From JBGPLJ01 sp035644395 (GTDB lineage: Bacteria > Pseudomonadota > Gammaproteobacteria > Steroidobacterales > Steroidobacteraceae), in contig DASQOR010000043.1 in the NCBI GenBank assembly GCA_035644395.1, positions 62,001 to 126,000 on the forward strand: a stretch of DNA of 64,000 nt. Direction: 5' to 3'. This document shows, piece by piece, positions 25,996-34,993 of this stretch (the first letter of the stretch is position 1; the number at the start of each line of letters is the position of its first letter). Position numbers and translations under genes: made by a program. The notes below the pieces were generated by a model, which was not told the origin of the DNA, ran no database searches, and saw only the letters and a list, made by a program, of their open reading frames with translations.

Positions 25996-26770
25996 TTAGG
26001 CCCGCTGATGGGCGAACAGGAATGCGAGCGGCACACCCTGCGACGTGCCGTGCACCGCGAGGAGCAGGATGTCCGGATCGCTGGTCAGGTCGATAGCCAG
26101 CAGCCCCTGGAGCTGCAAGACGTTCTGCTCGGGCACCGGGCCGCCGGCGAACGTAAATTCCACGTTTTAGAGGTTGTAATGGCCGTCGATCAGCGTGACC
26201 GTGCCATTCGCCATGCAGCCGGTGTTGTCGCTAGAGGTCACGACGCCGTTGTTGATCGTGAAGACATCGGCGCCGGGACTCGAGATGTTGGTGAAATTGC
26301 CGGCGACCGTAGCGAGCGATGAATCGGGGTCGTGGCTGGCGTCGTACTGCACCGTCATCGTGATATTGCTGGTCGTCGAATTCTGCGTGGTGAAGGTCGC
26401 GGTCACCGAAAGCTGCGTGCGCGCCTGGATCGTCGCATTGAGCGTGCCGGTACCCCGGCTCGAGCCGTCGGCGAAGGTCGAGTTGGCGGCGGAGACGCCG
26501 ATAAAGCTGGACGTCGCCGTGCTGCCGTTGATGGTGAACGTGCCGTAGAACTGCGCCGTCCTCGCGAATAAAGTGAAACAGCCTCGATTCCGAGACGAAG
26601 CCGAGGATATCCCGGGTGACGCCGTCCGCAGTGGTCGTGCCCTGCCAGAATCCGCCTGCCGAAGCCGGAGTCGGCGAAAAGCCACCGCCATCGCCACCAC
26701 CGCCGCCACAGGCAGCGACGCAGGAGACGACGGGCGCGAGCAAGATGGAACGGCAGATTTTCATTCTCAC
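25996..26770 (-). pseudogene. Broken lipoprotein gene (frameshift plus in-frame stop)
   Basis: The GTG start at 26770 (GGGAG 8 bases upstream) gives a lipoprotein signal ending in CVAAC followed by a Gly-rich linker. The protein then reads GFWQGTTTADGVTRDILGF and LFHFIREDGA. Near 26551-26560 the reading frame must change to continue as QFYGTFTINGSTATSSFIG, which fits loss of one GC from a GCGCGC run. The new frame runs to an in-frame TAA at 26167-26169, where TAC (Tyr) would restore it, and then continues sensibly (NVEFTFAGGPVPEQNVLQL) to a TAA at 25996. Restoring two bases makes the length divisible by three. No family was recognised; it is beta-rich. Confidence 0.65.
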
Positions 26771-26843
26771 GCATTGATCTCCCGGATTCGTGGTTCAAGT
26801 ATCCCGCGCCCTTTATTACGTGCGGCTCAGTACAATTCGACTC

Positions 26844-27965
26844 ATGAAGAAGCTTTCGCCGCGCGCGGTCAGCTTGATCGCAAGTCTCCTGACCCTCGTC
26901 GGGCCCGCATTTGCCGACGATGCACCGCCACCCGCGCTCGCCAAAGTCGGCATGGTGACGCGCCAGTTCGTCGATGAGCAGCGTAAGAACTGGTCCGGGA
27001 CGGCCGCGCGGCCGATCCGCGTGGCGATCTGGTATCCGGCCAGGGACACGGCGAGGGAAACGGAAACCGTCGGCGCGCCCATGTTCGATGGCGGCACTGT
27101 CGCTCCCGATGCACCCGTTTCGGCCAATGCCGTGACCTATCCGCTCATCCTTCTCTCCCACGGCACCGGCGGTTCCGCCATCCAGCTGATGTGGCTCGGC
27201 CGTTACCTCGCCGCGCGAGGCTACGTCGTCGCGGCGATCAATCATCATGGCAATACGGGCGTCGAGAAATACGTGGCGCAGGGGTTCGTGCTGTTCTGGG
27301 AGCGCCCGCGGGATGTGTCCGTCGCGATCGACCGCCTGCTCGAGGATCCGCTCGTCGGTCCGCGTATCGATCGCAAACGCATCGGGGCGGCCGGTTTCTC
27401 GCTCGGCGGCTACACGGTGCTCGCGCTCGCGGGCGGCGAATTCAGCCTCGAACGATTCAACCAGTTCTGTGCATCACCATCGCGCGACTTCACCTGCGGC
27501 CCGCAGGCGGAATTTCCGGATGCCCGTCGCCAGTTCGATGCGCTCAAGGACAGCGATCCCGTGGTGCGCGCCTCCATGGCCCGCTCGCACGACGCAGTTC
27601 AGGATCCCCGCATCCGCGCGGTGTTCGCCATCGCCCCTGTGCTCGGCGGCGGCTTCAGCAAGCGCGGTCTTAAGGCCGTGAAGATTCCGGTGGCGCTCGT
27701 CGTCGGCGACGGGGACAGGGTGGCGCCGCCACAGACCAATGCGCAATTCTTCGCGGACAACATCAAGGGCGCGCACCTGACGGTCCTCCCGGGTGGCGTC
27801 GGGCATTACACGTTTCTCTCAGACTGCACGACTGAAGGGCGCGGCGGGCTCCCCATCTGCCGTGACGCGGGCGGCGTGAACCGCGCCGCGATCCACATTC
27901 AGGTGAGCCAGATGGCCGTCGAATTCTTCGCGGCAGCGCTCAAAGGCGACGGCCCCGCGACCTGA
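26844..27965 (+). CDS. Exported alpha/beta hydrolase (dienelactone hydrolase / PAF-acetylhydrolase-like)
   Basis: 373 residues with a signal peptide (MKKLSPRAVSLIASLLTLVGPAFA). An alpha/beta hydrolase core follows: IWYPARD, PLILLSHGTGGS (oxyanion region), GAAGFSLGGYTVLALAGG with the nucleophile Ser in G-F-S-L-G-G, VVGDGDRVAPP (acid) and GGVGHYTFL (His). It is likely a periplasmic or secreted esterase or lipase-like enzyme; the substrate is not evident. The ATG at 26844 is chosen over an upstream in-frame start because the signal peptide begins there. Confidence 0.8.
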   Translation: MKKLSPRAVSLIASLLTLVGPAFADDAPPPALAKVGMVTRQFVDEQRKNWSGTAARPIRVAIWYPARDTARETETVGAPMFDGGTVAPDAPVSANAVTYPLILLSHGTGGSAIQLMWLGRYLAARGYVVAAINHHGNTGVEKYVAQGFVLFWERPRDVSVAIDRLLEDPLVGPRIDRKRIGAAGFSLGGYTVLALAGGEFSLERFNQFCASPSRDFTCGPQAEFPDARRQFDALKDSDPVVRASMARSHDAVQDPRIRAVFAIAPVLGGGFSKRGLKAVKIPVALVVGDGDRVAPPQTNAQFFADNIKGAHLTVLPGGVGHYTFLSDCTTEGRGGLPICRDAGGVNRAAIHIQVSQMAVEFFAAALKGDGPAT

Positions 27966-28017
27966 CGCTGCAGGTCGCGGGGCGGTCACTCGATCGCAGA
28001 CTCCTGGCGGTCCGTCG

Positions 28018-28359
28018 CTACTGGCCGGACGGCTGACCGCCGCCTGGCATGCCGCTGTTCCCGCCCAGGTCGGTCGAAGGAGCCGCGGGCGCGGGGGCCG
28101 GCGTCGAGTAGCTCGGTTCCGGCGCCGGCGGCTTGACCGCGGCGATCGGAGTCGGAGCGGGACGCGGCACTGCTGGCCGGGCTGCTGGCCGAGCCGCCGG
28201 CTTCGCCGCCCTCTTCGCCTTCCTTGCCTTCTTCGACTTCTTCCGGGGAGCGGCGCGCTTCTTGGCTGCGCGCTTGGCCGTTCGCTTCGGTGCCCGCCGG
28301 GCTACGGCTCGCTTCTTCGCTTTGGACTTTTTCTTAGCCTTTCTCTTTTTCTTGGCCAT
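28018..28359 (-). CDS. Lysine/alanine/proline-rich histone H1-like protein
   Basis: 113 residues with two halves. The first is almost entirely Lys, Arg and Ala (MAKKKRKAKKKSKAKKRAVA and further KRTAKRAAKKRAAPRKK). The second is Pro/Ala-rich, with a Gly-rich end (GGNSGMPGGGQPSGQ). Composition recalls H1-like and AlgP-type bacterial proteins, which bind DNA without sequence specificity. A nucleoid role is inferred from composition alone. Low-complexity frames can be fortuitous, but a clean start and its place at the end of a co-oriented gene run favour a real gene. Confidence 0.6.
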   Translation of the reverse strand: MAKKKRKAKKKSKAKKRAVARRAPKRTAKRAAKKRAAPRKKSKKARKAKRAAKPAARPAARPAVPRPAPTPIAAVKPPAPEPSYSTPAPAPAAPSTDLGGNSGMPGGGQPSGQ

Positions 28360-28451
28360 GACATCGTCTCCCGAGCAGGTTTGGATCCGCGCTCAATCTG
28401 CATGATCGGCGACGCTTTGCCAAGGCTTCGCCGCGTTACAAAGCCGTGAAT

Positions 28452-28874
28452 TCAAAAAAAAGCTAGCGCGGCCCGTACGACCATGAACCAGAGTGCGACG
28501 GACGCCACCAGGTAGAGGAGGAACCGCAGCGGAACATGATTGAACGTGCAATGCACGAGGCTGTGCAGGGCCCGGAAGCCGACGAAAATCCAGGCGGCCG
28601 CCAGGTAGCTGCCGTCGACCCGGTCAGCGGCGATGAGGTACAGCGCGAGCGCATAGAAGATGACCGGCAGCTCGCACAGGTTCTTGAAGTTGTTCGAAGG
28701 GGTTACGACGCCCATCGGCGCCATGCGGCCGAGCCCCTCGGGGTTCTGCAGGTCCTTGTTACTGATGCGATTCGCCCGGATGAAATGGATCCGGCGCACG
28801 TACATATAGGTCCAGACCAGGAGCGTCAGCAGCATCAAGGCCAGAAAGGGTCCCAAAATCGCCTTCGAGTCCAT
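28452..28874 (-). CDS. MAPEG family integral membrane protein
   Basis: 140 residues with four predicted membrane helices (ILGPFLALMLLTLLVWTYMY, LPVIFYALALYLIAA, SYLAAAWIFVGFRALHSLVH, FLLYLVASVALWFMVVRAAL). The family signature around the second helix, NNFKNLCELPVIFYALALY, marks MAPEG proteins. Bacterial members are glutathione-linked or of unknown function. It starts four bases after the LysE-family gene and is probably in one transcript with it. Confidence 0.82.
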   Translation of the reverse strand: MDSKAILGPFLALMLLTLLVWTYMYVRRIHFIRANRISNKDLQNPEGLGRMAPMGVVTPSNNFKNLCELPVIFYALALYLIAADRVDGSYLAAAWIFVGFRALHSLVHCTFNHVPLRFLLYLVASVALWFMVVRAALAFF

Positions 28875-28878
28875 CCCG

Positions 28879-29502
28879 TCAACCTCCCCTGAACGCTGCG
28901 ATCGTCGTGAACGCGAGCAGCGCCCCGATGATGAGGAAAAGCGCCCCGGCCGTAAGGCTCAGCCAGCGCTGGAACTGCGGTCTCAACATCCAGCGGCGCA
29001 CGCTTGCCGCACCCAGGGCGTACGCGCCGAGCACCACGATATCGACCGCGATGCCGATCGCAAGCAGCACGAGGAGTTGCGGCGCCACGGGCCGGATGGG
29101 ATCGATGAAGGGCGGCAACAGCGCGGTCCAGTAGAGGATTGCCTTGGGATTGCTGAGCTGCGTCACCAGGCCGTCGACGAACGGTCGCGGAAAGTTGCGG
29201 CCGCCGGCGTCCACTCGCTCGCCGGCGTGCATCCCGCTCCCGAGCATTCGCAGCCCCAGGTAGGCGAGATAGAGCGCGCCGAGGACCTGGATCGCGTGAA
29301 AAACCGCGCGATGTGCTACGACGGCGGCGAGCAGTCCGGCAAGGGAAACGGCGAGGTAGCTGAGGCTCCCGACACAGATTCCGCAGATGGCACGGAGCGC
29401 GGCGCCGACGCCGGACCGGATCGATACGGCGATCGTAAGAAGAACCACGGGCCCCGGCGTGAGAGACGCCACGAGCGTGGCGCCGAGAAACAGGAGCAGC
29501 AT
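28879..29502 (-). CDS. LysE family amino acid / small metabolite exporter
   Basis: 207 residues with about six hydrophobic segments and the family's N-terminal pattern (FLGATLVASLTPGPVVLLTI, SIRSGVGAALRAICGICVGS). Also typical are YLAYLGLRML and FVDGLVTQLSNPKAILYWTA. LysE/RhtB proteins export amino acids or related compounds across the inner membrane; the substrate is not predictable. It lies 22 bases after chaA and 4 bases before the MAPEG gene. Confidence 0.86.
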   Translation of the reverse strand: MLLLFLGATLVASLTPGPVVLLTIAVSIRSGVGAALRAICGICVGSLSYLAVSLAGLLAAVVAHRAVFHAIQVLGALYLAYLGLRMLGSGMHAGERVDAGGRNFPRPFVDGLVTQLSNPKAILYWTALLPPFIDPIRPVAPQLLVLLAIGIAVDIVVLGAYALGAASVRRWMLRPQFQRWLSLTAGALFLIIGALLAFTTIAAFRGG

Positions 29503-29524
29503 GCCCGCCGCCGGCCGCAGCTCT

Positions 29525-30646
29525 TCAGCGCTCGAACATGAACATGATGTACGCGCAGAACATCAGGACATGGACCGCACCGAGCAGCACATTGGTGCGT
29601 GGGCTCGCGAACGTGATCGTCGAGAGGATGAGCGTCAGCATCAGCAGGATCGAGTTGATTGGATCGAGACCGAGCACCACGTTCTTGTCGATGATGAACC
29701 CGATTGCGAGCACGGCCGGGATCGTGAGGCTGATGCTTGCCAGCACCGATCCCAGCAGAATGTTGACCGAGCGCTGCAGCTGATTCGCGAGCGCCGCGCG
29801 CGTGGCACCGAGCGATTCCGGCGAGAGAACCAGCACCGAAACGAGAAATCCGCCGAGCGCGACCGGCGCGTGGAGCGTCCGTATCGCGTGATCGATTGGC
29901 ATGGCGATCTGCTTCGACAGGACGACGAAGGGCAGGACATAGGCGACGAGCAGCAGTGCGTGGTAAGCGACGCCGCGGATCTCGTAATGCGCGGTGAAGG
30001 CCGCGACGTGTGACTCCGGCGGCTTTTGCACGGCCGGCGCGATGAAATAGTCGCGGTGCCTGAGCGTCTGGATCGCCAGGAACACGCCATAGAGCACGAC
30101 CGACATGACAATGAGAAAGATGGCCTGGGCCGTTGACAGCACGGGCCCCGGCGCCGACACGGTGTAGCTCGGCAAAATGAGTCCGAGGACCGAGAGCGGC
30201 AGGATCACGGCGAGGAATGCGCTCGCCCCCTGCAGGTTGTAGGTCTGTTCGTGGTAGCGCAGCCCGCCGACGATGAGGGCAAGACCCGTCATGCCGTTCA
30301 GCACGATCATGACGACGGCGAGCATTGCGTCCCGCGCGAGCGTGGCGTTCTCGCCCTTGCCGGCGTACATCACGGCCGCGATCATCATGACCTCCATGCC
30401 GGTGATCGCGAGCGTGAGGATCAGGGTGCCGAAGGGTTCACCGAGCCTTTCCGCCAGGCATTCCGCGTGACGCACGACGGCGAACGCCGAGACCCCCATG
30501 ACCGCGAAGAGCCAGAGCGTGACGAGCGAAAACCAGAGCGGGCTCGACAGGTCGGCGAGCCAGCCCTTGCCGAATAGCAGATAGAGCAGCGTCGTGACCA
30601 GGCTCGCCGCCAGTGGCCATTCACGGGTCAAGCTCTTCCCTGGCAT
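29525..30646 (-). CDS. chaA: Calcium/proton (sodium/proton) antiporter ChaA
   Basis: 373 residues with about eleven membrane helices and the two acidic alpha-repeat motifs of the CaCA superfamily: LAITGMEVMMIAAVM in the N-terminal half and VLVLSPESLGATRAALANQL in the C-terminal half. ChaA expels Ca2+ or Na+/K+ in exchange for protons at alkaline pH. It leads a co-directional run with the LysE and MAPEG genes and lies just downstream of the tRNA cluster, with 27 bases between. Confidence 0.87.
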   Translation of the reverse strand: MPGKSLTREWPLAASLVTTLLYLLFGKGWLADLSSPLWFSLVTLWLFAVMGVSAFAVVRHAECLAERLGEPFGTLILTLAITGMEVMMIAAVMYAGKGENATLARDAMLAVVMIVLNGMTGLALIVGGLRYHEQTYNLQGASAFLAVILPLSVLGLILPSYTVSAPGPVLSTAQAIFLIVMSVVLYGVFLAIQTLRHRDYFIAPAVQKPPESHVAAFTAHYEIRGVAYHALLLVAYVLPFVVLSKQIAMPIDHAIRTLHAPVALGGFLVSVLVLSPESLGATRAALANQLQRSVNILLGSVLASISLTIPAVLAIGFIIDKNVVLGLDPINSILLMLTLILSTITFASPRTNVLLGAVHVLMFCAYIMFMFER

Positions 30647-30673
30647 GCGCGCCCCGCTAGCGTCGTCGAGGAT

Positions 30674-30749
<76 letters not shown>

Positions 30750-30755
30750 AATATT

Positions 30756-30832
30756 TGGGGTGGACGATGGGATTCGAACCCACGACGGCCGGAATCACAA
30801 TCCGGGGCTCTACCAGCTGAGCTACGTCCACC
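30756..30832 (-). tRNA. tRNA-His (GTG)
   Basis: Anticodon GTG in a CCGGATTGTGATTCCGG arm. Acceptor GTGGACG/CGTCCAC with discriminator C and an extra 5' G that pairs with it, the hallmark of tRNA-His. CCA is encoded. Confidence 0.94.
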
Positions 30833-30856
30833 ATCGTCTCATCCACATCTTCGACG

Positions 30857-30933
30857 TGGCGCGCCCGGCAGGACTCGAACCTGCGACCACCGGCTTAGAA
30901 GGCCGGTACTCTATCCAACTGAGCTACGGGCGC
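30857..30933 (-). tRNA. tRNA-Arg (TCT)
   Basis: Acceptor GCGCCCG/CGGGCGC, anticodon arm CCGGCCTTCTAAGCCGG with TCT, discriminator G and encoded CCA. Second gene of the tRNA operon. Confidence 0.94.
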
Positions 30934-30956
30934 ACTGCCGATCGGCATCGTCATCT

Positions 30957-31033
30957 TGGTCGGGGCAGCAGGATTCGAACCTGCGACCCTCTGCTCCCAA
31001 AGCAGATGCGCTACCAGACTGCGCCATGCCCCG
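30957..31033 (-). tRNA. tRNA-Pro (TGG)
   Basis: Acceptor CGGGGCA/TGCCCCG, anticodon arm CTGCTTTGGGAGCAG with TGG, encoded CCA. First gene of the array, 61 bases from a strong promoter. Confidence 0.94.
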
Positions 31034-31093
31034 CCTCAAAGAATCCGCCGGACTGTCGTCCCGGGCAGGGCCACCGCCCTCTCGGGAGCGCGA

Positions 31094-31122
31094 ACTATAC
31101 GGACGAGGCCTAAGCCGGTCAA
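31094..31122 (-). promoter_or_regulatory. Sigma-70 type promoter of the tRNA-Pro-Arg-His-Lys operon
   Basis: On the minus strand TTGACC (31122-31117) and TATAGT (31099-31094) are separated by exactly 17 bases. The region just after the -10 is G+C-rich (CGCGCTCCC), the type of discriminator found at stringently controlled stable RNA promoters. The predicted start lies about 55 bases before tRNA-Pro. Confidence 0.7.
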
Positions 31123-31178
31123 TTTAAAGCGCTTTTCGCGTGGAAGAGGCTGCAATCGCATGCCAGAATGCGCGCCCC

Positions 31179-32036
31179 ATGGCTGCACAGCTCGTTGACG
31201 GCAAAGCGCTCGCCGCGCAGGTCAAGACGCAGATCCGTGCGCAAGTCGAGTCGATGACGGCGCGCGGCCTGCGCCGGCCGGGACTTGCCGTCGTGCTGGT
31301 CGGCGACGACACCGCGTCGGAAGTTTATGTGCGCAACAAGCGGCGTGCCTGCCGCGAGTCCGGTTTCATCTCGGTCGCGGCGGACCTGCCACATTCGACC
31401 TCCGAGCGCGAGCTCATCGACCTCATCGACGGCTACAACGAGGATCCGGCAATCGACGGCATCCTGGTGCAGCTGCCGCTGCCGAAGCACATCGAACCGG
31501 AAGCGGTCATCGAGCGCATCGACCCGACGAAGGATGTCGACGGCTTTCATCCGTACAACGTCGGACGCCTCGCGATCCGCCTGCCGCTCATCAGGCCGTG
31601 CACGCCCTACGGCATCACGAAGATCATCGATCACACCGGCATGGCGCCGAAGGGCCGCCACTGCGTCGTGGTCGGCGCGTCGAACAATGTCGGCCGGCCG
31701 ATGGCGCTCGAGCTGTTGCTCGTCGGCGGCACCGTGACGGTCTGCCACCGCTTCACCAGGGACCTCGAAAGCCACGTCGCGAGCGCGGACATCCTCGTCG
31801 TCGCCGTCGGCAAGCCTGGCATCATTCCCGGCGCGTGGGTCAAACCCGGCTCGCTCGTGATCGACGTCGGCATGAACCGTCTCGCGAACGGCAAGCTCGC
31901 CGGCGACGTGGAGTTCGAACCGGCGCGCGAGCGTGCTGCGTGGATCACGCCCGTGCCGGGCGGTGTCGGACCCATGACGGTTGCGATGCTGATGCGCAAC
32001 ACGCTCGAATCGGCGCTGAAGCGGCTCGGGGTCTGA
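31179..32036 (+). CDS. folD: Bifunctional methylenetetrahydrofolate dehydrogenase / cyclohydrolase FolD
   Basis: 285 residues. It interconverts 5,10-methylene-, methenyl- and 10-formyl-tetrahydrofolate using NADP. Conserved blocks: VLVGDDTASEVYVRNKRRAC with the catalytic Lys, DGILVQLPLP, KDVDGFHPYNVGRL, PCTPYGI and the Rossmann segment VVGASNNVGRPMALELL. The ending PGGVGPMTVAMLMRNTLESA is typical. The ATG at 31179 matches the family start (MAAQLVDGKALAAQVK). It is convergent with cysS, with six bases between stops. Confidence 0.97.
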   Translation: MAAQLVDGKALAAQVKTQIRAQVESMTARGLRRPGLAVVLVGDDTASEVYVRNKRRACRESGFISVAADLPHSTSERELIDLIDGYNEDPAIDGILVQLPLPKHIEPEAVIERIDPTKDVDGFHPYNVGRLAIRLPLIRPCTPYGITKIIDHTGMAPKGRHCVVVGASNNVGRPMALELLLVGGTVTVCHRFTRDLESHVASADILVVAVGKPGIIPGAWVKPGSLVIDVGMNRLANGKLAGDVEFEPARERAAWITPVPGGVGPMTVAMLMRNTLESALKRLGV

Positions 32037-32042
32037 CCCCTC

Positions 32043-33446
32043 CTAGCTACGACGCCAGGTCGTACCCTTCGGGCCGTCTTCGAGCACGACGCCCGCCGCG
32101 GCCAGCTCGTCGCGAATGCGATCCGATTCCTTGAAGTCCCTGGCTTTGCGCGCGGCGGCGCGTGCGACGATGAGCGCATCGATCGCCGCATCGTCGAGAC
32201 CCTGCGCGCCGCCTGCCCGGGTCGACAGGCTGCGCGGCCGGCGCAGAAAATCTTCCGGCTCGAGCCTCAGGATTCCGAGCACATCACCGCAAGCTCGCAC
32301 GCTCCCGGCAAGCGCCGCCGTCCGCGCAGCGTCGCCTGCCGTCCTGGCCGCGTTCAGATCGCGCACCAGCGTCTGGATGACGGCGAGCGCTTCGGGTGTG
32401 TTGAAGTCGTCCGACATCGCCTGGTGAAAGGTCTCCGGCAACGATGCCGCCCGGCCGACGCCGCAGCCGCGCAGCGCCAGGTACAGCCGTTCGAGCGCCG
32501 CATCGGCCTGCAGGAGATTCTCTTCCGCATAGTTGATCGGCCCGCGATAATGGCTCGACACGACGAAGTAGCGCACGACCTCGGGCCGCACGAGCGGCAG
32601 CACGTCGCGCACCGTGAAGAAGTTGCCGAGCGACTTCGACATCTTCTCTTCGTTCACGTTGACGAAGCCGTTGTGCATCCAGAGGTTGACGAAGGGCGTA
32701 TCGCAGGCCGCGCAGCTTTGCGCGATCTCGTTCTCGTGGTGCGGGAACTTGAGATCCATGCCGCCGCCGTGGATGTCGAAGTGGCTCCCCAGGATTTCAG
32801 TCGACATCGCGGAGCACTCGATGTGCCAGCCGGGCCGGCCCTTGCCCCAGGGCGAGTCCCACTGCGGTTCGCCGGGTTTTGAGATCTTCCACAGCACGAA
32901 ATCGAGCGGATCGCGTTTCGCTTCGTCACGCTCGATGCGCGCGCCGGCGCGAAGGTCATCGAGCTTCTTGCCGGAGAGCCGCCCGTAGGGCGCGAACTTG
33001 CGCACGGCATAGACGACGTCGCCGTCCGCTGCGACATATGCGTAGTCGCGCTCGACGAGCCTCGCGATCATGCGGATCATTTCGGCTACGAATTGCGTGG
33101 CCCGCGGTTCGCGATCCGGACGCTCGACGCCGAGCGCGGCGAGATCCTCCTGCATGAATGCGATCTGGCGCGCAGTTAGCGCGCTGATCGGTTCGTCGTT
33201 CTCCGCGGCGCGCTTGATGATCCGGTCATCGATGTCCGTGATGTTCTGCACGAAGGTCACGTGATAGCCGCTCGCCTTCAGGTACCGCCGCACGGTGTCG
33301 AACACGATGAGCATGCGCGCGTGACCGACGTGAATATGGTCGTAGACGGTCATGCCGCAGACGTACATGCCGATGCGGCCCGGCGTCAGCGGCCGGAGCG
33401 GTTCCTTGCGGCCAGTCAGCGAATTGTGGATCCGGATGTCTCTCAT
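32043..33446 (-). CDS. cysS: Cysteinyl-tRNA synthetase
   Basis: 467 residues from the ATG at 33446; an upstream in-frame extension overlaps gltX and is not conserved. Class I motifs: HIGH-type HVGH in YDHIHVGHARML and KMSKS in NEEKMSKSLGNFF. Zinc ligands include Cys in MYVCGMTVYD and the SAACDTP region. It charges tRNA-Cys. It follows gltX on the same strand with a 10-base gap. Confidence 0.97.
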   Translation of the reverse strand: MRDIRIHNSLTGRKEPLRPLTPGRIGMYVCGMTVYDHIHVGHARMLIVFDTVRRYLKASGYHVTFVQNITDIDDRIIKRAAENDEPISALTARQIAFMQEDLAALGVERPDREPRATQFVAEMIRMIARLVERDYAYVAADGDVVYAVRKFAPYGRLSGKKLDDLRAGARIERDEAKRDPLDFVLWKISKPGEPQWDSPWGKGRPGWHIECSAMSTEILGSHFDIHGGGMDLKFPHHENEIAQSCAACDTPFVNLWMHNGFVNVNEEKMSKSLGNFFTVRDVLPLVRPEVVRYFVVSSHYRGPINYAEENLLQADAALERLYLALRGCGVGRAASLPETFHQAMSDDFNTPEALAVIQTLVRDLNAARTAGDAARTAALAGSVRACGDVLGILRLEPEDFLRRPRSLSTRAGGAQGLDDAAIDALIVARAAARKARDFKESDRIRDELAAAGVVLEDGPKGTTWRRS

Positions 33447-33456
33447 CGGTTGCTCG

Positions 33457-34863
33457 TCATCCGGTCCACGCCGCGAGCCGCGCACGCAGCTGCGCTTTGG
33501 GAATCAGTGCCAGCAGCGGCTTCAGTTCCGGGCCATGGCTGCGCGCCGTCAGGGCAATTCTGAGCGGCAGGTACAGATCGCTTCCCTTGCGGCCCGTTGC
33601 ACCCTTCACGGCACTCGTGATGGCCCCGATGTCCGGGCCCGCGGCATCGAGCGCCGCCACCGCCGCGCCGAAGAATTGCGCGCCGGCGGACCGGAGCAAC
33701 TCGCGATCAAGCGCTGCCGGGGCCGGCAGCTCGCCGAATACGACGTCGACCCAATGGTCGGCATCCGCAGGCAGCACGACGTTGTGGCGGACGAGGTCGA
33801 CGAAGGACTGTCGATCGCCCGCGCTTGCGCTTGCAGGGAGCTTGGCCGCAAGCCACGTCTCGAGCGTCGCCGCATCGGCCCGTTCGACGGCCAGCTTCTG
33901 CCAGTGATTCAACTGCTCCTCGTCGAAGCGGGCGGGCGCACGGCCAAGGTGTCGCACGGCGAAGAACTGAGGCATGTCCGCGGGCTCGAGCCAGCCATCG
34001 CGCTCCGGCGCATGGCCGAGGCGAAAGAGATGATTGAGGAGCGCCGGCGCGAGATAGCCGCGCTCACGCAGTTCGCCGACCGATGTGCTGCCGTGGCGCT
34101 TGGAGAGCTTCTGCCCGTCCGAGCCGAGCAGCAGTCCCACATGACCATAGCCCGGCGCGCGCAGGTTGAGCGCCGCCAGGATCATGAGCTGGCGCGGAGT
34201 GTTCGCAAGGTGATCGTCGCCGCGCAGCACCTGCGTCACGCCCATGAGCGAATCGTCGACGGCATTGCAGAAGAAAAACGCCGGATTGCCCTCCGCCCGG
34301 CGAATGATGAAATCGCCGATGTCATCCGAGAGGAATCGCTGCGGCCCATGCACCAGATCGTCGAAGCGGATTTCGGTTGCCGGCGGGACGCGAAAGCGGG
34401 TCGCCTCCGGCAGACCCTTCGACCGGCGTTCCGCCCGCTCCGCCTCGCTGAGCGAGCGGCAGGTGCCCGCGTATCGTGGCGGTCGTCCGGCGGCGAGCTG
34501 CGTCTTGCGCGAGAGTTCGAGTTCCAGCGGCGTGCAGAAACAAGGGTAGGTCAGCCCGAGCGACGCGAGCTTCGCGAAATGCCCGGCATATATCGCGGAC
34601 CGCCCGGACTGCAGGTATGGCCCGTGACTGCCGCCGACATCCGGTCCCTCGTCCCAGGCGATTCCGAGCCAGGCGAGCTCCTCGATGAGCGTTCGGGCGT
34701 GAACTTCGACGCTGCGTTCGCGGTCAGTGTCCTCCACGCGCAGGATGAAGCGGCCGCCGCCGTGACGCGCCATGAGAAAACTGAAGAAGGCCGTCCGCGC
34801 GTTACCGAGATGCAAGGCACCCGTGGGGCTCGGAGCAAATCGCGTGACCGGCGGACCGTTCAT
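33457..34863 (-). CDS. gltX: Glutamyl-tRNA synthetase
   Basis: 468 residues from the ATG at 34863 (TRFAPSPTGALHLGNARTA), the usual start of GluRS. The HIGH-like motif is HLGN and the KMSKS-like motif is KLSKRHG. A zinc-type cysteine cluster lies near residue 100 (CFC ... Y ... C). It makes Glu-tRNA for translation and also the substrate for the glutamate route to tetrapyrroles served by hemL and hemB in this window. The frame extends upstream to 34941, but that part is not family-like. Confidence 0.96.
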   Translation of the reverse strand: MNGPPVTRFAPSPTGALHLGNARTAFFSFLMARHGGGRFILRVEDTDRERSVEVHARTLIEELAWLGIAWDEGPDVGGSHGPYLQSGRSAIYAGHFAKLASLGLTYPCFCTPLELELSRKTQLAAGRPPRYAGTCRSLSEAERAERRSKGLPEATRFRVPPATEIRFDDLVHGPQRFLSDDIGDFIIRRAEGNPAFFFCNAVDDSLMGVTQVLRGDDHLANTPRQLMILAALNLRAPGYGHVGLLLGSDGQKLSKRHGSTSVGELRERGYLAPALLNHLFRLGHAPERDGWLEPADMPQFFAVRHLGRAPARFDEEQLNHWQKLAVERADAATLETWLAAKLPASASAGDRQSFVDLVRHNVVLPADADHWVDVVFGELPAPAALDRELLRSAGAQFFGAAVAALDAAGPDIGAITSAVKGATGRKGSDLYLPLRIALTARSHGPELKPLLALIPKAQLRARLAAWTG

Positions 34864-34993
34864 GGGCCCGTATGTTACTCGAATGCCAGGGGCTGCCGTC
34901 ATTGGCCCTCGGCGCCCAGCTCCCCTATGATTCACGCACAATCACGCGACCAAGATGACTCGGCCACGACACACACGACGGAGTCCCCGCCTC

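Noticed and set aside
26008..26322. A 104-residue plus-strand gene opposite the broken lipoprotein gene
   Set aside because: The opposite strand gives coherent protein sequence across the region; this frame is Arg/Asp/His-rich shadow.
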